Of a stretch of 64,000 bases of DNA, positions 46,621 through 58,524 are shown one piece after another (within the stretch, counting starts at the first letter, position 1; the number at the start of each line of letters is the position of its first letter). The position numbers and the translations under genes were made by a program. The stretch is taken from assembly GCA_029532415.1 (NCBI GenBank), contig JAQOTA010000053.1, positions 4,712,001 through 4,776,000 of the forward strand, written 5' to 3'. The DNA is from Marasmius tenuissimus (lineage: Eukaryota; Basidiomycota; Agaricomycetes; Agaricales; Marasmiaceae). The notes under the pieces are model-generated. The model had not been told where the DNA came from and ran no database searches. It saw nothing but the letters and a program-made list of their open reading frames with translations.

Positions 46621-47654
46621 AACCAAAAAACGTTTCCACTTCCCCCTCATCACATCTATGATCCCCAACCAATCCTTTGGCGGCCTCCCACCCGGGGTAT
46701 GGACCGATGATATATCGATGACTTTATGTCTCACACGATCCTTAACAACGCGTGGGTTCGATGAACATGATCAAATGGCATTGTACACGAGATGGATGGA
46801 GGAAGGCTACCTATCTGCAGTTGATAGGTGTTTCAGTGCTGGGCCGACAATTTCGGAGGCTGTCCGTCTCTATTCGCAGTCCTCGAGAGACGAGGCGTTC
46901 AGAAGGATTCGAGAACGGTCTGGGTGTTGAGGGTAAATCTGGGAATGGGAGTTTGATGAGGGTTCTTCCTGTTGGATTGGTTTATTGGCGAGACGGAGGA
47001 GAGGCTAGGAAGTTGGCGAGGAGGAGCAGTTTGACGACACATCCGTACGAGACGTGCCAGGAAGCCTGCGAGGTCTGGGCTGGTGCCATATCGATGATCA
47101 TCAAGGCAGCGAATGCGAATACAAGGTTGACGAAACTCCAGGTCCTTGAATATTTCGCCCGGTTCCCGTATCAAGACGTCAAGCTACGGGCTGCACTTAC
47201 AGCCTCGAAGCCACCACCAGAGTCAGCATCCGACGAAGAAAAAGAAGCATATTATCGTACTCACCATCCCATTCTCAAACTCGTCGCCCAATCTGAGTTG
47301 CTGCCGCGTCAGAGCAAGCTCATGCCCCACGTCCCTACATATCAACAGCTCTCATCTTCAGGTTACGTCGTAGACACCCTCGTAGCCGCCCTCTACACCT
47401 TCCTCGCCACGTCGTCCTTTGACGAGGGAGCCATATTCGTCGTCAATTTGTGTGGCGATGCTGATACCATTGGAGCGGTTTATGCTGGATTGGCGGCTTG
47501 TTGGTATGCAGAAGATAACGAAAGGTTCTGGAACGAGCAAATGAAAGGATGGAAGAAGGATTTGAAGGCGAAGAACAAGGTCGAAGAAGTTGCAGAGGAA
47601 GCCGTGGTGTACAGTCAGAGAGCTTGGCGAACGTCAAGCGAACGCTTTTACTAA
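46510..47654 (+). pseudogene. ADP-ribosylglycohydrolase family copy (ARH gene 3), frameshifted
   Basis: The copy starts inside the fusion junction: the usual initiator ATG is replaced (ATACCGTG where gene 2 has ATGCCCG). An upstream in-frame ATG at 46490 exists but uses gene 2 tail sequence. The N-terminal part (to 46930) has TDDISMTLC and an extra codon in SLTTRGF. Near 46919 one extra base (CGGTCTGGGTG for CGGTTGGCTG) shifts the frame. The rest, from GNGSLMRVLPVGLV to the end with LCGDADTIGAVYAGLA, continues openly in the next frame to 47654. Both halves are otherwise well kept, so inactivation is recent. Confidence 0.85.
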
Positions 47655-49374
47655 ACTGTTCAGATAAATGAGGCCCTCGTCTTTGTTATGTTCCCTGCAC
47701 ATTCGAGTCAGAGCGGATGTTCGTAGAGATGCTCAAAACTTAGCTTTCTGCGATGTATTATATCCATGCATATGGACGACAGAAATACCTACTTGCAATT
47801 GCCATGTAAGAAGCAAATCTCGGGCTTCAGGTAGTTCTTCGAACGTGTGGATTCAGTTCAATATGGGCCCGTGCGCTGACGCTGGGCCATATCCATGCTG
47901 TCTATACGATGTTGGATGAGTCCGAGGTGGGAGTTTTCAAGCCACTCCGGAAGGGCCCGGAACCACCGTCAGAAATTACAAATCACACCATCGATTCATC
48001 ACCACCACCACCACCCCGGTCGACGCTGAGTACGATTTTTCGTCTTGCAGTCTGCGCCTTCTCTCTAGCTTCAGCAAGCTCACTGGCATCGTAATGCTCC
48101 AACTCACCAAGAGAAATCTACGAACCTACGAATCAAGACTCCAGAGGTGCAGGTCATGATATGAAATGGTTCTTACTACCGTTGGGCGAGCTATACCACG
48201 CTTTCCTCCTTCGTTCTAGACCTGATCCAGGTATAGGACCTCAAGCAACAACATCTCGCTCATTTGAACATGATGCAGCCCCGAACCCGACACTCGGTTC
48301 CCTGGATGACCTGACAAGGAGAGAGGCAGATCAAGTTTTTCTGCACGGAAGTTCAAAGCATATTTCATCTCGATGGGATAATCACCTGTTCATGGAGTCT
48401 TACGGTCGAATCGGTGCAATCGGGGTGATTTTCCTTTGAAACAGAACACGGATCTGGGCTGTATGCTGTGACAGAGGTTCACATATCGAAGCAAGGGACT
48501 CGGGGAGCCCTCGCTGCCAATGACCCCCAGGCTATGGTCCCTCGAGCTCAAAGCTTTAATCAACTCGATCATCACTATTCATAGTCGTTCAGACGTTCAA
48601 GCCTTCGGAGCTCGAACTCAAGCTCTAGGCCTCCTTCTCGTCGTCCGACATGCCATAGAGCTAAGAGATGCGACTCTTGTAAAGTGCTGGAGCCTCGTGC
48701 ATCACCCCATACGGACTGGCTTTGAACGCATAACACTAACTTGCAATACCATTGGCTCTTTGTCTGCATCGACTCACGTTTCGTCTTCATCCCAACAAGC
48801 TCTCAACGAAGCTGCTTGCGCTCACTGCTGAATTAGTACAAGAGTCAAAGCGACTGAGATGTCACTATGCAGATCGCAGAGGCGACCCACATGGCCATCA
48901 CTGATCAGAGCTGTTATGTGCCTAAATGTGCGTAACGAAAGCGTTCGGATACTTTGTGTCTCGTACTGATCCTGTACAATTTTCCAACCCCGAGGACATT
49001 TTGATGATGGGTTTCAATCGATCGGTCTTCACGAGGAAGACGGCGACTGGAGAGGTGGATGATAGCCACCAGGAATCCTTGTCGAAATGAAGCGTGTCAC
49101 CCGCAACCTACACGCCCCGTCCCAGGAACGGCTATGGGCTTGTATGGTTGCGAGCGAAGAACTTGTAGCCACCCACCAAGATAGTGAACTGGGCTCAAAT
49201 CTCGGCCATCATGAGGGTTGGAGACTCGGACTCAACAAATAAATAACTCAAACGACTACTGCTGCCTACAACGGGTATCAAATAATAGAGAACAAGGAAG
49301 CCGTAATATCGAAACTCGCCCAGTAGTACCGGATTCTTTACTTCGAGAACCGCGATCAACGTACGATCCGTAAC
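47655..49374. other. Intergenic, one possible terminal exon
   Basis: On the minus strand at about 47985-48125 a coherent stretch reads ELAEAREKAQTARRK and ends DESMV at a stop; it looks like a helical protein C-terminus, and its glycine run comes from a CCA repeat. No upstream exon could be connected to it. The rest of the stretch is without recognisable genes. Confidence 0.35.
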
Positions 49375-50858
49375 TCAAACACACTCGCCATGGTAATCGA
49401 AGTCCGTGTTGGCCTGGATAGATCCCTGGAAATCCAAGTAATCTGAGCGGTCGTTGATGTTCGTGACAATGGCGTCGATGCTCGCGGCCCACTTGTAGTG
49501 GCCATTCGTCTATAGGGGGGAAGAGAGGGAGACGGGGTGAGATCATTCAATTCAATAGTTTGGAACTCGAAGGACTGACCCTGCTGTCATAGTTGAACCA
49601 AACCCAACCATTGGCGATGTACCGAATACTGCCCTTGGCTTGTATCTGACAAGTCTTGGAGCTTGCCTTTGGTAACGATGGTGAGCTCGGGTTCTTTGTG
49701 GGGGGTGACTTTAGATATGAACCGGTACTCACAACGGCCTTGCATGTCTTTCCCTCGGGGGCCTCCACATCGACTTGAACAGTGCTCTTGTCCTCATACG
49801 TTTGGCCAAATCTGGTATGGAAAAAGAGTGTTGAGGTCAGCTCAGTCAGCTTCATACGTCATGAGCCCGACTTACGAATGGGCGGTGGTATCCGTAACAT
49901 CCATGCTTAGCGTGAACGCCTCCGTGACAGAGGCAATCTCAGGCACGCCGAGTTGAACACTGACGGTGTTGGATACCCCTATACTGGTCGACTCTACATA
50001 CAATTTGAGTCATGTTCTTCGCAATTTGGAGGACACTTACTCGTAACGGTGTAAGAAGACTCGGAACTAAGTCCTTGTTCCACCGAAAGCGAGGCTTTCC
50101 CGCTCGTCCCCATGAGGGTACCATGGGAGGAGATCTGGTGCGTCTGGCAATTGTAACCTGCTCGACTCGGTGAGCATGGATGATCCTGTCCCTGGAGCGT
50201 AGACGTGGACGTACCCGTGGTTTGGACTGGGATGACCTCGTTCGTGACACAGAGCAAGGCAGGATTTGCCGGGTACTGAGGACGAATTGACGGACACAAT
50301 TATGAGTGACTTATTCAACAGGGCAGGAGGTTTGAGCTTTTCACTTACTTCTTTAGCGTTAGTGAGCACTTTGCGAGATTTCGTGCCCCAGTTGTCGTTG
50401 GCGTACTTTTCGATGGCGGGCCACCCTGCGACTGAGTAACACAATGAACAAAAGGGAGAAGAGTCGAGTCAGTCGGTAGGTAATCGCGGATATAAGGAGA
50501 ACTCACGCTTCTTGACATCGTCAATTGATAAAGCAGAACAGGTGGGAGCTGCACGAGCTCCGATGGCGGAGATGTTCATGCCAGTGTCCACTTCGATGGG
50601 ATAACGAGCATGTAAGGAACCATCTCGCTTAAAGGCGAGGTAATGAGAGGTATCCTCATCGATCGCAACGTGGGTGACGTCCGAGGGTAGACCTCGCGCT
50701 AGCTCCGGGAAGGGAATTGCAGATACTCGGCCAGTGAGGACGAGCAATGTGGCCATGGAGATAAGCTGTAGATTAGACGATTCCGTTGAGACACGACCGA
50801 TGGTAAGGACGTTCTCTGCAAGGAAACGTACCGTAGTGCTGGTCTGAAGGGCAAACAT
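49375..50858 (-). CDS. Gene B: secreted beta-rich protein, paralog of gene A
   Basis: It has the same multi-exon structure as gene A with introns at the same places, on the opposite strand. The ATG at 50858 corresponds to gene A's start; the upstream in-frame ATG at 51074 lies in the 5' region and gives no signal peptide. A first intron joins a nine-codon exon to the rest of the signal peptide, ending near VSA. It shares HVAIDEDTSHYLAFKRDG, WPAIEK, a Ser/Thr-alternating strand region (KASLSVEQGLSSESSYTV) and a GWVWFNYDS segment with gene A, ending at TGA 49375-49377. The strand pattern suggests an aerolysin/ETX-MTX2-like protein, but this is not established. Its promoter is intact (TATAAA at 50968-50973), in contrast to gene A. 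Confidence 0.8.
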
Positions 50859-50967
50859 TGTGTTAAGGAAGGTGTGTATGAAAGAGAGGTTTTTGTTCGA
50901 GTCCTCAGGAGGTTGCTGAGACTGCTGGATTAGTGTGTTGGTAGCTGGTCTGTCTACCTCCTTGCTC

Positions 50968-50973
50968 TTTATA
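50968..50973 (-). promoter_or_regulatory. TATA box of gene B
   Basis: TATAAA on the minus strand about 110 bp upstream of the start codon; corresponds to the orphaned TATAAAA at 2564 of gene A. Confidence 0.55.
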
Positions 50974-53742
50974 CCGATTCGGCGGGCGCTAGTCCGTAAG
51001 CTTGGACAAGCAGGCCTCCGTGGTTCGCTCAAGTCGTTGGTCTGGTTGTTGCGGTGGTTGCGCGGGTCGGTCATCAGGGATCAGTATACTCAATTACGAG
51101 CAAGAGCAGATGAGTTCGAATTACAAGCTGCATAGTGATGATCGCCGATTCAAGCTGTGAAAGTAGTGTGGCCTTGATGTTTTAGCGAATGAATTTTGGT
51201 GCCGAGTCCGACAATTTCCCGAAAGCGGTGATATGACACCATTCCGTCGTCTCGCCCACAGACGCCTGAACCATAAGACGGGAGGGAAGATATTGCTGCG
51301 TAGACGAGTTGGCTAGTGTGTTCCAACTTGAAACAGGGTTCTGCGTGTCAACTTTCAACCACAATCAAGCTCAATGAGGAATAATGGGTGCTTGGCATTT
51401 TCCATCCAGCCACAAGATGCTAAGACCTTAGGGGACTGAGACTACGACTCACCAAGCTTCGCTGTGGCTCCTGGATACAGAGCTGAAATCTCGTTCTGTT
51501 TCCACAGAGGGGATTGCCAAAGCAATACGCCACGGCGATGCCTTTTTGGGTATTCTGGATTTGTCTCCACGCCACGGACAGGTCGGAAGCCCAAAGCTCC
51601 CCAACGGTACTGATCCCAGAAAGACCGAAACACATTGATGGTCAGGAGCCTGAGCCACGTTGGAGAAGCACAACTTTTGGCACGACTCTATCGATGCTTC
51701 AAAATGCTCGTATGAGGCTTAGAGTAGGTTAGGCGGTCGCATACCGCGGGTATCAGATCAAACGGGTCTAGAACTGACTTCAACTGTGGCGTAAGATCTT
51801 CAGAGGAAACTGGTACTGCTTCAATGATTTGCTCGCGGTAGATCAAAATAACGAGGCTAGAGAATTGATGGCGAATGGAGTCCAAAGCTCGGGCCGATCA
51901 AAACGTGCTCTTGGACTTCGATTCCAATCTATTGAAACAGAACTAGGCCTTCTCAAAGGCAATGTATATCGCTCCTAGTTATCGTCGAGCCCGCCCATGG
52001 GTGGAAGAGTTGAATACTACGAGCTCTACCCTGCACAGGGTGAATATTGGATGTCAGATGCTCTGGCGCTATGGGCCTGGTTGACAGTTTATACATTCAA
52101 AGACCTGCCATAAGACGCTTTCTTATCCTCATGAGTGAGACGAAGGTTCGTAATTTGACGTTCGTGATGTTTTCACTTGAAGCAGGTACTCACTAATGGA
52201 ATAAACCTTTTCTAGGCTCATCAACTCTCTTAATGTGACTATTCGAGCTATGCCAGAGACCCTTGTAGCGCCATACACGCGTGTTTGAGCTAGAGTTTTG
52301 GCGGAAGCCAGTCTACTCATGAGACGACGTGTGTGGATGAGGGCAAGGATGCCCGTGGCCCGTGAGAGTTCTTTGCTGAATTCGGCCAGACACCGCTGCC
52401 CGCACCGAGTACGCTTTGTGCACCTACAACCATTCGCCAGTCGAAATCTCTTGCGTCGTTTAGGCTCATCAATCTACTTTGAACTTTCGTACATGTTGTC
52501 GGCGTATGGAAGAAAAGGAAATTCTGCTTACAACTAACGCACATGGACGAACTAGTCCTGGAGTTGAGTTATCCGGAATGTCGGACCTTTGGTGCGTCAA
52601 AACATGTTACATCTTGCAGAAGTTGAACTGACGACCTCCCCAGCTTTCCTTAGACTAAGTACCGAGGGTTCAGTGTCAGAGTAAGTTATCCTCTGTGCAT
52701 GTCAATATCGTGAATTTGTTAGATTCTGTATATCAATCCGATCGCCCTTCCCGAGTGTCTCTCTACATCACCGAGCCAATTCTTTCAGTAATCAACTAGA
52801 CACGTTGCTGAAAGCCGAGGGAATCTATCAACTCCTTACCTTATAACGCATGATCAAGCTTGATGAGTTGCTATCCGGACGAGCATATCATTGATGGATT
52901 GTTGGCTCAATTCGGATACTGTTGGTGCCAGTGGGAGTTGGTGCTGGGATACTAGAGTGTGTGCATAGATGATTGGAAGAGAAGGTTAGAATTCTACCAA
53001 GGGTCCTGGTTTTCGTAGCCATGGCTCAGTGCCATCGCGCCCATTCAATCCATTGAAGTGCTTAGGACTCAAATGTTTCACAGCCTCAGACCCAAAGTTT
53101 CAATCGAACTCAGAACCATTGCCACCACCCATCGTTCAGTTTCTATGCCTCGACCCCGCCTTTCGACAGAACTATGCTCGGTTCGCTCTCCAGACAAGAT
53201 GTCGAGCACCTGACGCCAACTCACAATCGCTGTCTCTATTTCCTCCATTCATCCACGGTCGAGTTTCCCTCCTCGAGTTTCCCTCCAGGAAGCTCGTTAT
53301 CATTGGACGTTGACGTCTTCCTCGCTTGTCCGAGACGCCGGGTTGGCACGAAGCCTTAGCCGCCTCGAGAAGATCTACAGTGCAAGACTCAATCGGGCGC
53401 CATGCGGGTGCCTTTCCAGCCCTCCGTCCTTACAAGTCCAAGATCTAATAGTCAACGCAATAAATACCGCTCAATTAGGTATAAAACACAGGAATATGAT
53501 AGAGTAAGCCAACGAATCGACTATAAAGCCTTGATTCTGAAAGATTCAAATCTTGTCAGGACGATGGAGAATCGGAGAAGGGGATATAAACTAACCCGGC
53601 GGCGGGCAATGCCTCGTCCACAATCGAAATTACATCCCCCAAGGAAACGGTGGGGCATGTTATATCCACCCGCTTGTTGAGAAGGAACGCAGATCGACGA
53701 GACATCCGCTGAGGTTGCCTCGAAGGAACGTATCTCCTCTGA
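50974..53742. other. Intergenic with a possible Cys-rich exon
   Basis: On the minus strand at about 52475-52200, an AG-bounded open stretch reads DEPKRRKRFRLANG followed by CRCTKRTRCGQRC, then LAEFSKELSRATGIL, ending near a GTGAGT donor. Another minus-strand open stretch at 51688-51885 has no motif. No complete gene could be built. Confidence 0.35.
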
Positions 53743-55743
53743 TTACTGCCCGGCAGACATTTCTAGGTTTCCAGTCGTTGAGAATAAGCGCAAAACAAAT
53801 TCTGAGGTGTGGCGTACCTTGAACAGTTGGAACTTCTTGGTGAAGAGATTCACTTTAGTGCTCTTGTCAAATAGACCGAAGAATGAAGCATCTGCCCCAG
53901 CGTTCACGTCGAAGCCTGAACCAACATCAATGCATCCATTCACATCGCCGGATTTGCTTCCGTCTGTAGAAGCGGTGGAATTCGCGTCAACGTTCATGGT
54001 GACAGTAGCACTCCCATCGAGGTCGATGAAGACGTTTGCGCCCGCTCCTCCCAAGAATTTGAACATTTTGACGCCGAGAAGCAGCGTAGGGATCAGGTGA
54101 GCCTCCACAACCGCTTTGGAAGAAACGGAGGGAGCGACGGATATTTTGAGAGCTTTTGATAGAAATCTCAGTCGACCAAATCGCTTCAAGGTTCTGGCTC
54201 AAGGACTTACGGCTATCAGTAGGCTCAAACTGACCACCGGACTTCGCCGAATCGTCACGGGGAGGGAAAGTCAGTTTCGCATCCTTGACGCTATAAGCAA
54301 GTGTCACGTTGATATCCGCTTTGATATCCATAGTGGCCTTTGCTTGTGCGTTGATTTGGAAGGAAGGTCCGATTGAGAGGATACTGGTGAAGCGGGTCAG
54401 TACCGGAGACCCAAAGGAACGATCCGACGTTGTACTTACCCCGGAAAATCAAACCCAGGGACGCCGGTCTCGAAAAGAGTCTTTCTACCCGAGTCTGCGG
54501 TACCCTGAGGACGAAGATAGTAGATTAGAGCGTGAGTTACTACTCAGATATTAATGTTACTTACGCTGGCGGAGCCGACGAGCCGCAGAGTTCCCTCTAG
54601 GTCCGCGTCAAAATCTACACGATGCGAGGGTCAGGAGGGAAAATTCGTAAGGTGGGACTGCATCGTTCGTACTTGTGATCAGACTGAATTCGCTCAGTTT
54701 GGGAGGAACGAATTTTCCAACGGCAGCCACTCCGACAGAGACGACGGCATGGGCCTTGGCAGTTGCGTCCGCCTTCAGAGAGGCATCAAAGGCGGGTATA
54801 GGTCCTTGAGCAGGGCAGGATACACTCATATCGAAGACATTGAAGCTTGTGTCCACATCGATCGGCGGAAGGTCTTTGGTCAAGGATTCGTCAAAATCTG
54901 GAAGGTTACGGGTGTCAGTGAGAATGTGGTCCCAAAACGGCTCGTCTGGAAAGGTCAAATCTTACTGTTGAAATCAAAGAAACCTCTTGTTTGGAGGCTG
55001 GCAGGGGTTCCAATGTTAAAGTCACTAAATGCGCCAGGAATGTTTGCCCCCTTGATCACCAGATTGACTTCCCCATTCCTAGAGCAAGAAAGGACTATGA
55101 GAGCACGAAGGGGATAGGTGGTGCAGCACACATACTGTGCTGGATCTATAGCTTCGAAGTCAGTGTCAAGAGATAACCCTTGCACTTTTGGGAACGATCC
55201 ATCCCGCTTCTGCAGTGACTTAGCCACTTCCACGGGGAGGGATTGATCTTCGTGAACCCAGTTCTTATGAATACGAGCGAACGCATTCCCACCGCACTTC
55301 ACACCCTCATGTCAGTACAGGTGTCCTGCTCATCAAATATCCCTGGCACTCACATTTTCCGGAAGTCGTACAAGCTTTCCGGTAGGGCCAGTGTTGTTAG
55401 ATAAATGATCACATTCTTGGGGGGTGCCCGTGCAAACGAGTCGAATGTCCTGTATGAGGGCGTTCTCATTGCAATTCAATATGGTCCATCCTCCCGCTGT
55501 AGTAACGTCAGCGATAGCGCTGGAAGATCCCCACTATGATGATCACCATCAGTTCTGGTTTCGTTGGCCACAGGCGTCCGGGAGAGATGCAAAGATTCCA
55601 CATACAATTTGGAGAGATCCAAGCCCGTTGGGGGAGTCGTAGGAGCAGACACCGTCGAAACAAGGTGTGGACCAGTCATTTTTAGCGTGAGCGGAGAGAG
55701 AGAGTAGCGCTGCCAATAGAAACGCGGGCGAGAGCTTGATCAT
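53743..55743 (-). CDS. Secreted beta-rich protein, DUF7223-like (tentative)
   Basis: The ATG at 55743 begins a clear signal peptide (LSPAFLLAALLSLSAHA). Several exons can be chained on the minus strand. The first part contains cysteine-rich blocks (NCNENALIQDIRLVC, CCTTYPLRAL). The main part repeats beta-strand motifs: VFDMSVSCPAQGPIPAFDAS, DATAKAHAVVSVGVAAVGKF, FETGVPGFDFPG, INAQAKATMDIKADINVTL and EAHLIPTLLLGVKMF. Proteins of this style are common and uncharacterised in Agaricomycetes; I associate them with DUF7223, but that label is from memory. Splicing at FQLFK|GTACGC to the AG at 53746 would place the stop TAA directly after the lysine codon; retention of that intron adds about 22 residues. 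A TATATA at 55890-55895 is a candidate promoter. A cell-wall or secreted role is inferred from the signal peptide. Confidence 0.75.
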
Positions 55744-56404
55744 GATGAGCAGTAAAATTAAAGAGTGGAGAGGGATTCTCGTGGATGGAGGTATAGAACG
55801 AAAACTAAGAACGAAAGGAAAGTGAAACCAACGAAGGGATGAGCCGATGAGCAGCTCAAGTTGCAGATTCTTCGACCGTGGTACTGTGGTATATATACTC
55901 CATTATTGACGCCATATGAGAGCTACATCATCAATCCACACACTGCGTTACTCTGAAATCTCACGTTTGGCTAAGGGCGACTCAGAAGTCTGAAATCGTG
56001 GTTTCCAGAGTTGTCCTGGGGTCGAGATAGTTTGCGCTTTCCTATCACCTCTGCGGTGTCGTCGCAACAACTGAGGATCATTTAGATCTTCGTGGAATGA
56101 TAGCGGAGGACTCGATAGCCTTGATTGAGACGTGATTTCTGTTCCCTATGATGGGCACATTGCCACAAACGATACTCTGCATTGATTCCTCGCTGACAAT
56201 TCCGGGCAGAGAGCTCATCTATCAAAATATGCATCCACATCTTTTAATACTGCTACATCTACCGTTAGATCCACACCCACATCCATCCCCTTTGGTACTT
56301 ACCATGGAGACGAGAGCTCCGAGTCTGCAGAATGATGTATAGCGACTGTTGGTTACAGATGAGTGATCGAGCAGTATATGTGTGAGGGGTCGTCTGTGCC
56401 GTTA
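55744..56404. other. Intergenic upstream region
   Basis: Promoter region of the 53743-55743 gene, including TATATA at 55890-55895. No gene is seen. Confidence 0.55.
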
Positions 56405-57210
56405 TAGCACGGGATGGGCCGTATCTTGCTCAATTGGCATACTGTCACATAGTAGAAAAAGAGAAGGCGATCGAAGATAGTCGACCACGGTTGGCTGTTG
56501 GAAGTCGCTTGGGAAGTGGGAATTTGAGGAGGGTTCCTTCTGGCAGGTTGGTTTATCGGCGAGACAAAGCGGAAGTTCAAAAGTTCGCGAGGAAGAATAA
56601 TTGAGCGACGCATCCATAGAGACGTGTGAGGTCTAGACCGGGGCGATTTCGATTAGTTTCGATTACCATCAAGGCAGCCATATTGAGTCTTGACGAAGCT
56701 TCAGTTTTGCCCGGCTCCCGTATATAGACGCCTAGCTGGGAGCTGCTCTAATGGCTTTCATGTCACTACCAGATTCAGTGTCAGATGAACGAAAAGAGGC
56801 ATATCATTGTACTCGCCACCCCATGCGAGCCAACTTTGCCACCCAACCCGAGTCTCTACCGCATCAAAGCGATCTAATCCACACATCTCTGCACAGATAC
56901 CATCTTCAGGATACGTCGTAGCAATCCGCGTAGCCAAACAATGAGCCCTCTTCACCACATTGGCCCGTGTCGAGGGTTCCAAACCTGTGCGACGAAGCTA
57001 GTTATAGTACCGTTGCCATCCGTTGGGCCGGCGCTGGCGCGGTTTATGCTGAGTTAGGGATGTCATGTTGGTATACAGAGGTCGACCAAAAGTCTTGAAA
57101 CGTGAGAGCGTAGGGGTGGTAAGCTTCGAAGAAAGAAGACAAGATCGAGGCAGCTGCAGGGAAAGTGCTGGTGTATAGTCGGAAACTTGGTAAACCATGT
57201 AGGTTCGGTG
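56405..57210 (+). pseudogene. ADP-ribosylglycohydrolase relic R5
   Basis: The plus strand follows the intact ARH gene from about residue 105 to the C-terminus. Clear matches include CGGTTGGCTGTTG, GGGAATTTGAGGAGGGTTCCTTCTGG, TTCGCGAGGAAGAATA and ATCAAGGCAGCC, later a worn metal-binding region near 57000 and GTGTATAGTCGGAAACTTGG at the end. Stops and deletions break the frame everywhere. Confidence 0.8.
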
Positions 57211-58524
57211 CAAGCCCCTCCTTCCATATCGGTTTGTTTGGTCAATATTTGGGCCAAGCAATCGATCATCTCTTGAGAAACGGCTCCAACTTGAATTTGA
57301 ACGCTGGACACGCGTTCATGCGATCAAGGATTGCCTGGGCCTCCACTCAATCGGACGATGTACGGAACTGGGAAGAAGGGGAGGGTGCTTGGCTTGAGTT
57401 TGATTTCGTAAGTTTGCCCAAGTTTTTCTCTTTCACCTGTGTAAGCTAACGAAAGACACGAATCCACAAAGTTGAATACATTCTCGTCTGCGACATACAA
57501 GACGTCCGAAACAGCAAAACCTCCCCCACGTAGACATGCGCCTTCGATGGCCTCCCAAATCCTCGTGAGGGTCTGGCGCTGATACGGGCCTGGCAGGGAG
57601 CGGATTCTTAGTTGGGTTATCTGGAATAAAGTCGTCTCGGCGTTCGAGATGGGCGAAGGGCTGGGACTCGTGGTTGTCGGCGTTGGTTTGGGTGGGTTGG
57701 AAGACACTGTGCAAAGGCCGGATTGAGATCGACAGCAACTATCTTGAAGGTGTGCAGTGGCAAGGGCTCGAAGTTGGATTGTTTTGGGAAGGCAGTTTAA
57801 ATGTCCAATCTAGTACGTTAGACGGCGCGTCATCTCACTCTTTTCTCCCTCGTTTACGTCGTCTTCACAACTGACATCTCTCCTCAGCACCTCCTCGAAA
57901 CGTCCGACGTATTTGACCCTGGTTTTTCTCTCACTCGTCACTGCCACATCAGTAGACCCACTCGCAAGATACATCGTTCACCATCCTGAACGGATAGACA
58001 CATGCTCAACAATCAGATCCTATTCAATGCCTTAGGTCGGGAGGGGACGAGAAAGACAAGCTTTCGGCTACGCTCGAAGAGATGCACGATTCGACCGAGC
58101 CATCGATTTAGCAGCTGTTCATTGTCTCCCCATTTGGCCTGCTTACCTGCCTTCGTCAACGCCGAGAATTGGCCTGTTATCCTCGTGCTGAGGATGCGAG
58201 CTTTCGTGAAGAGATCGAGGAGGGTTGAGATGGTCTGTAAAGCGCCGAGGGAAGTGGTGGAGCCAAGGTATAGGAATCGAGTTCTACCTGGAGGGTGGAT
58301 CCAATCTAGGCAACGAAGAGAGAGAAGGAGGTATTGCGCTACTGTGGCGAGGCCGAGTACGCTATATCTGCGGGGGAAATGGGTGCACACGTCATCGCAG
58401 AGTTTGCCTGTCCTCTCGAGTATCTTCAATCAGGGGGGTTAGCCACAAATAGGACTCGCTGGGGCCCCCTCAACCCACTCAGGCTAGGAACCTTCCAGCC
58501 TATCCTCGCACATATCTTCCTCCC
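57211..58524. other. Region with two unassigned minus-strand ORFs
   Basis: Minus-strand frames of 138 codons (58013-58429) and 127 codons (57324-57707) are open but match no family I know; the first has a hydrophobic stretch VAQYLLLSLRCLDWI. They may be exons of one minus-strand gene between two ARH relics, but I could not join them convincingly. Confidence 0.35.

Noticed and set aside
50859..51074. N-terminal extension of gene B from an ATG at 51074
   Set aside because: It would bury the signal peptide, includes the TATA box region, and has no counterpart in gene A.
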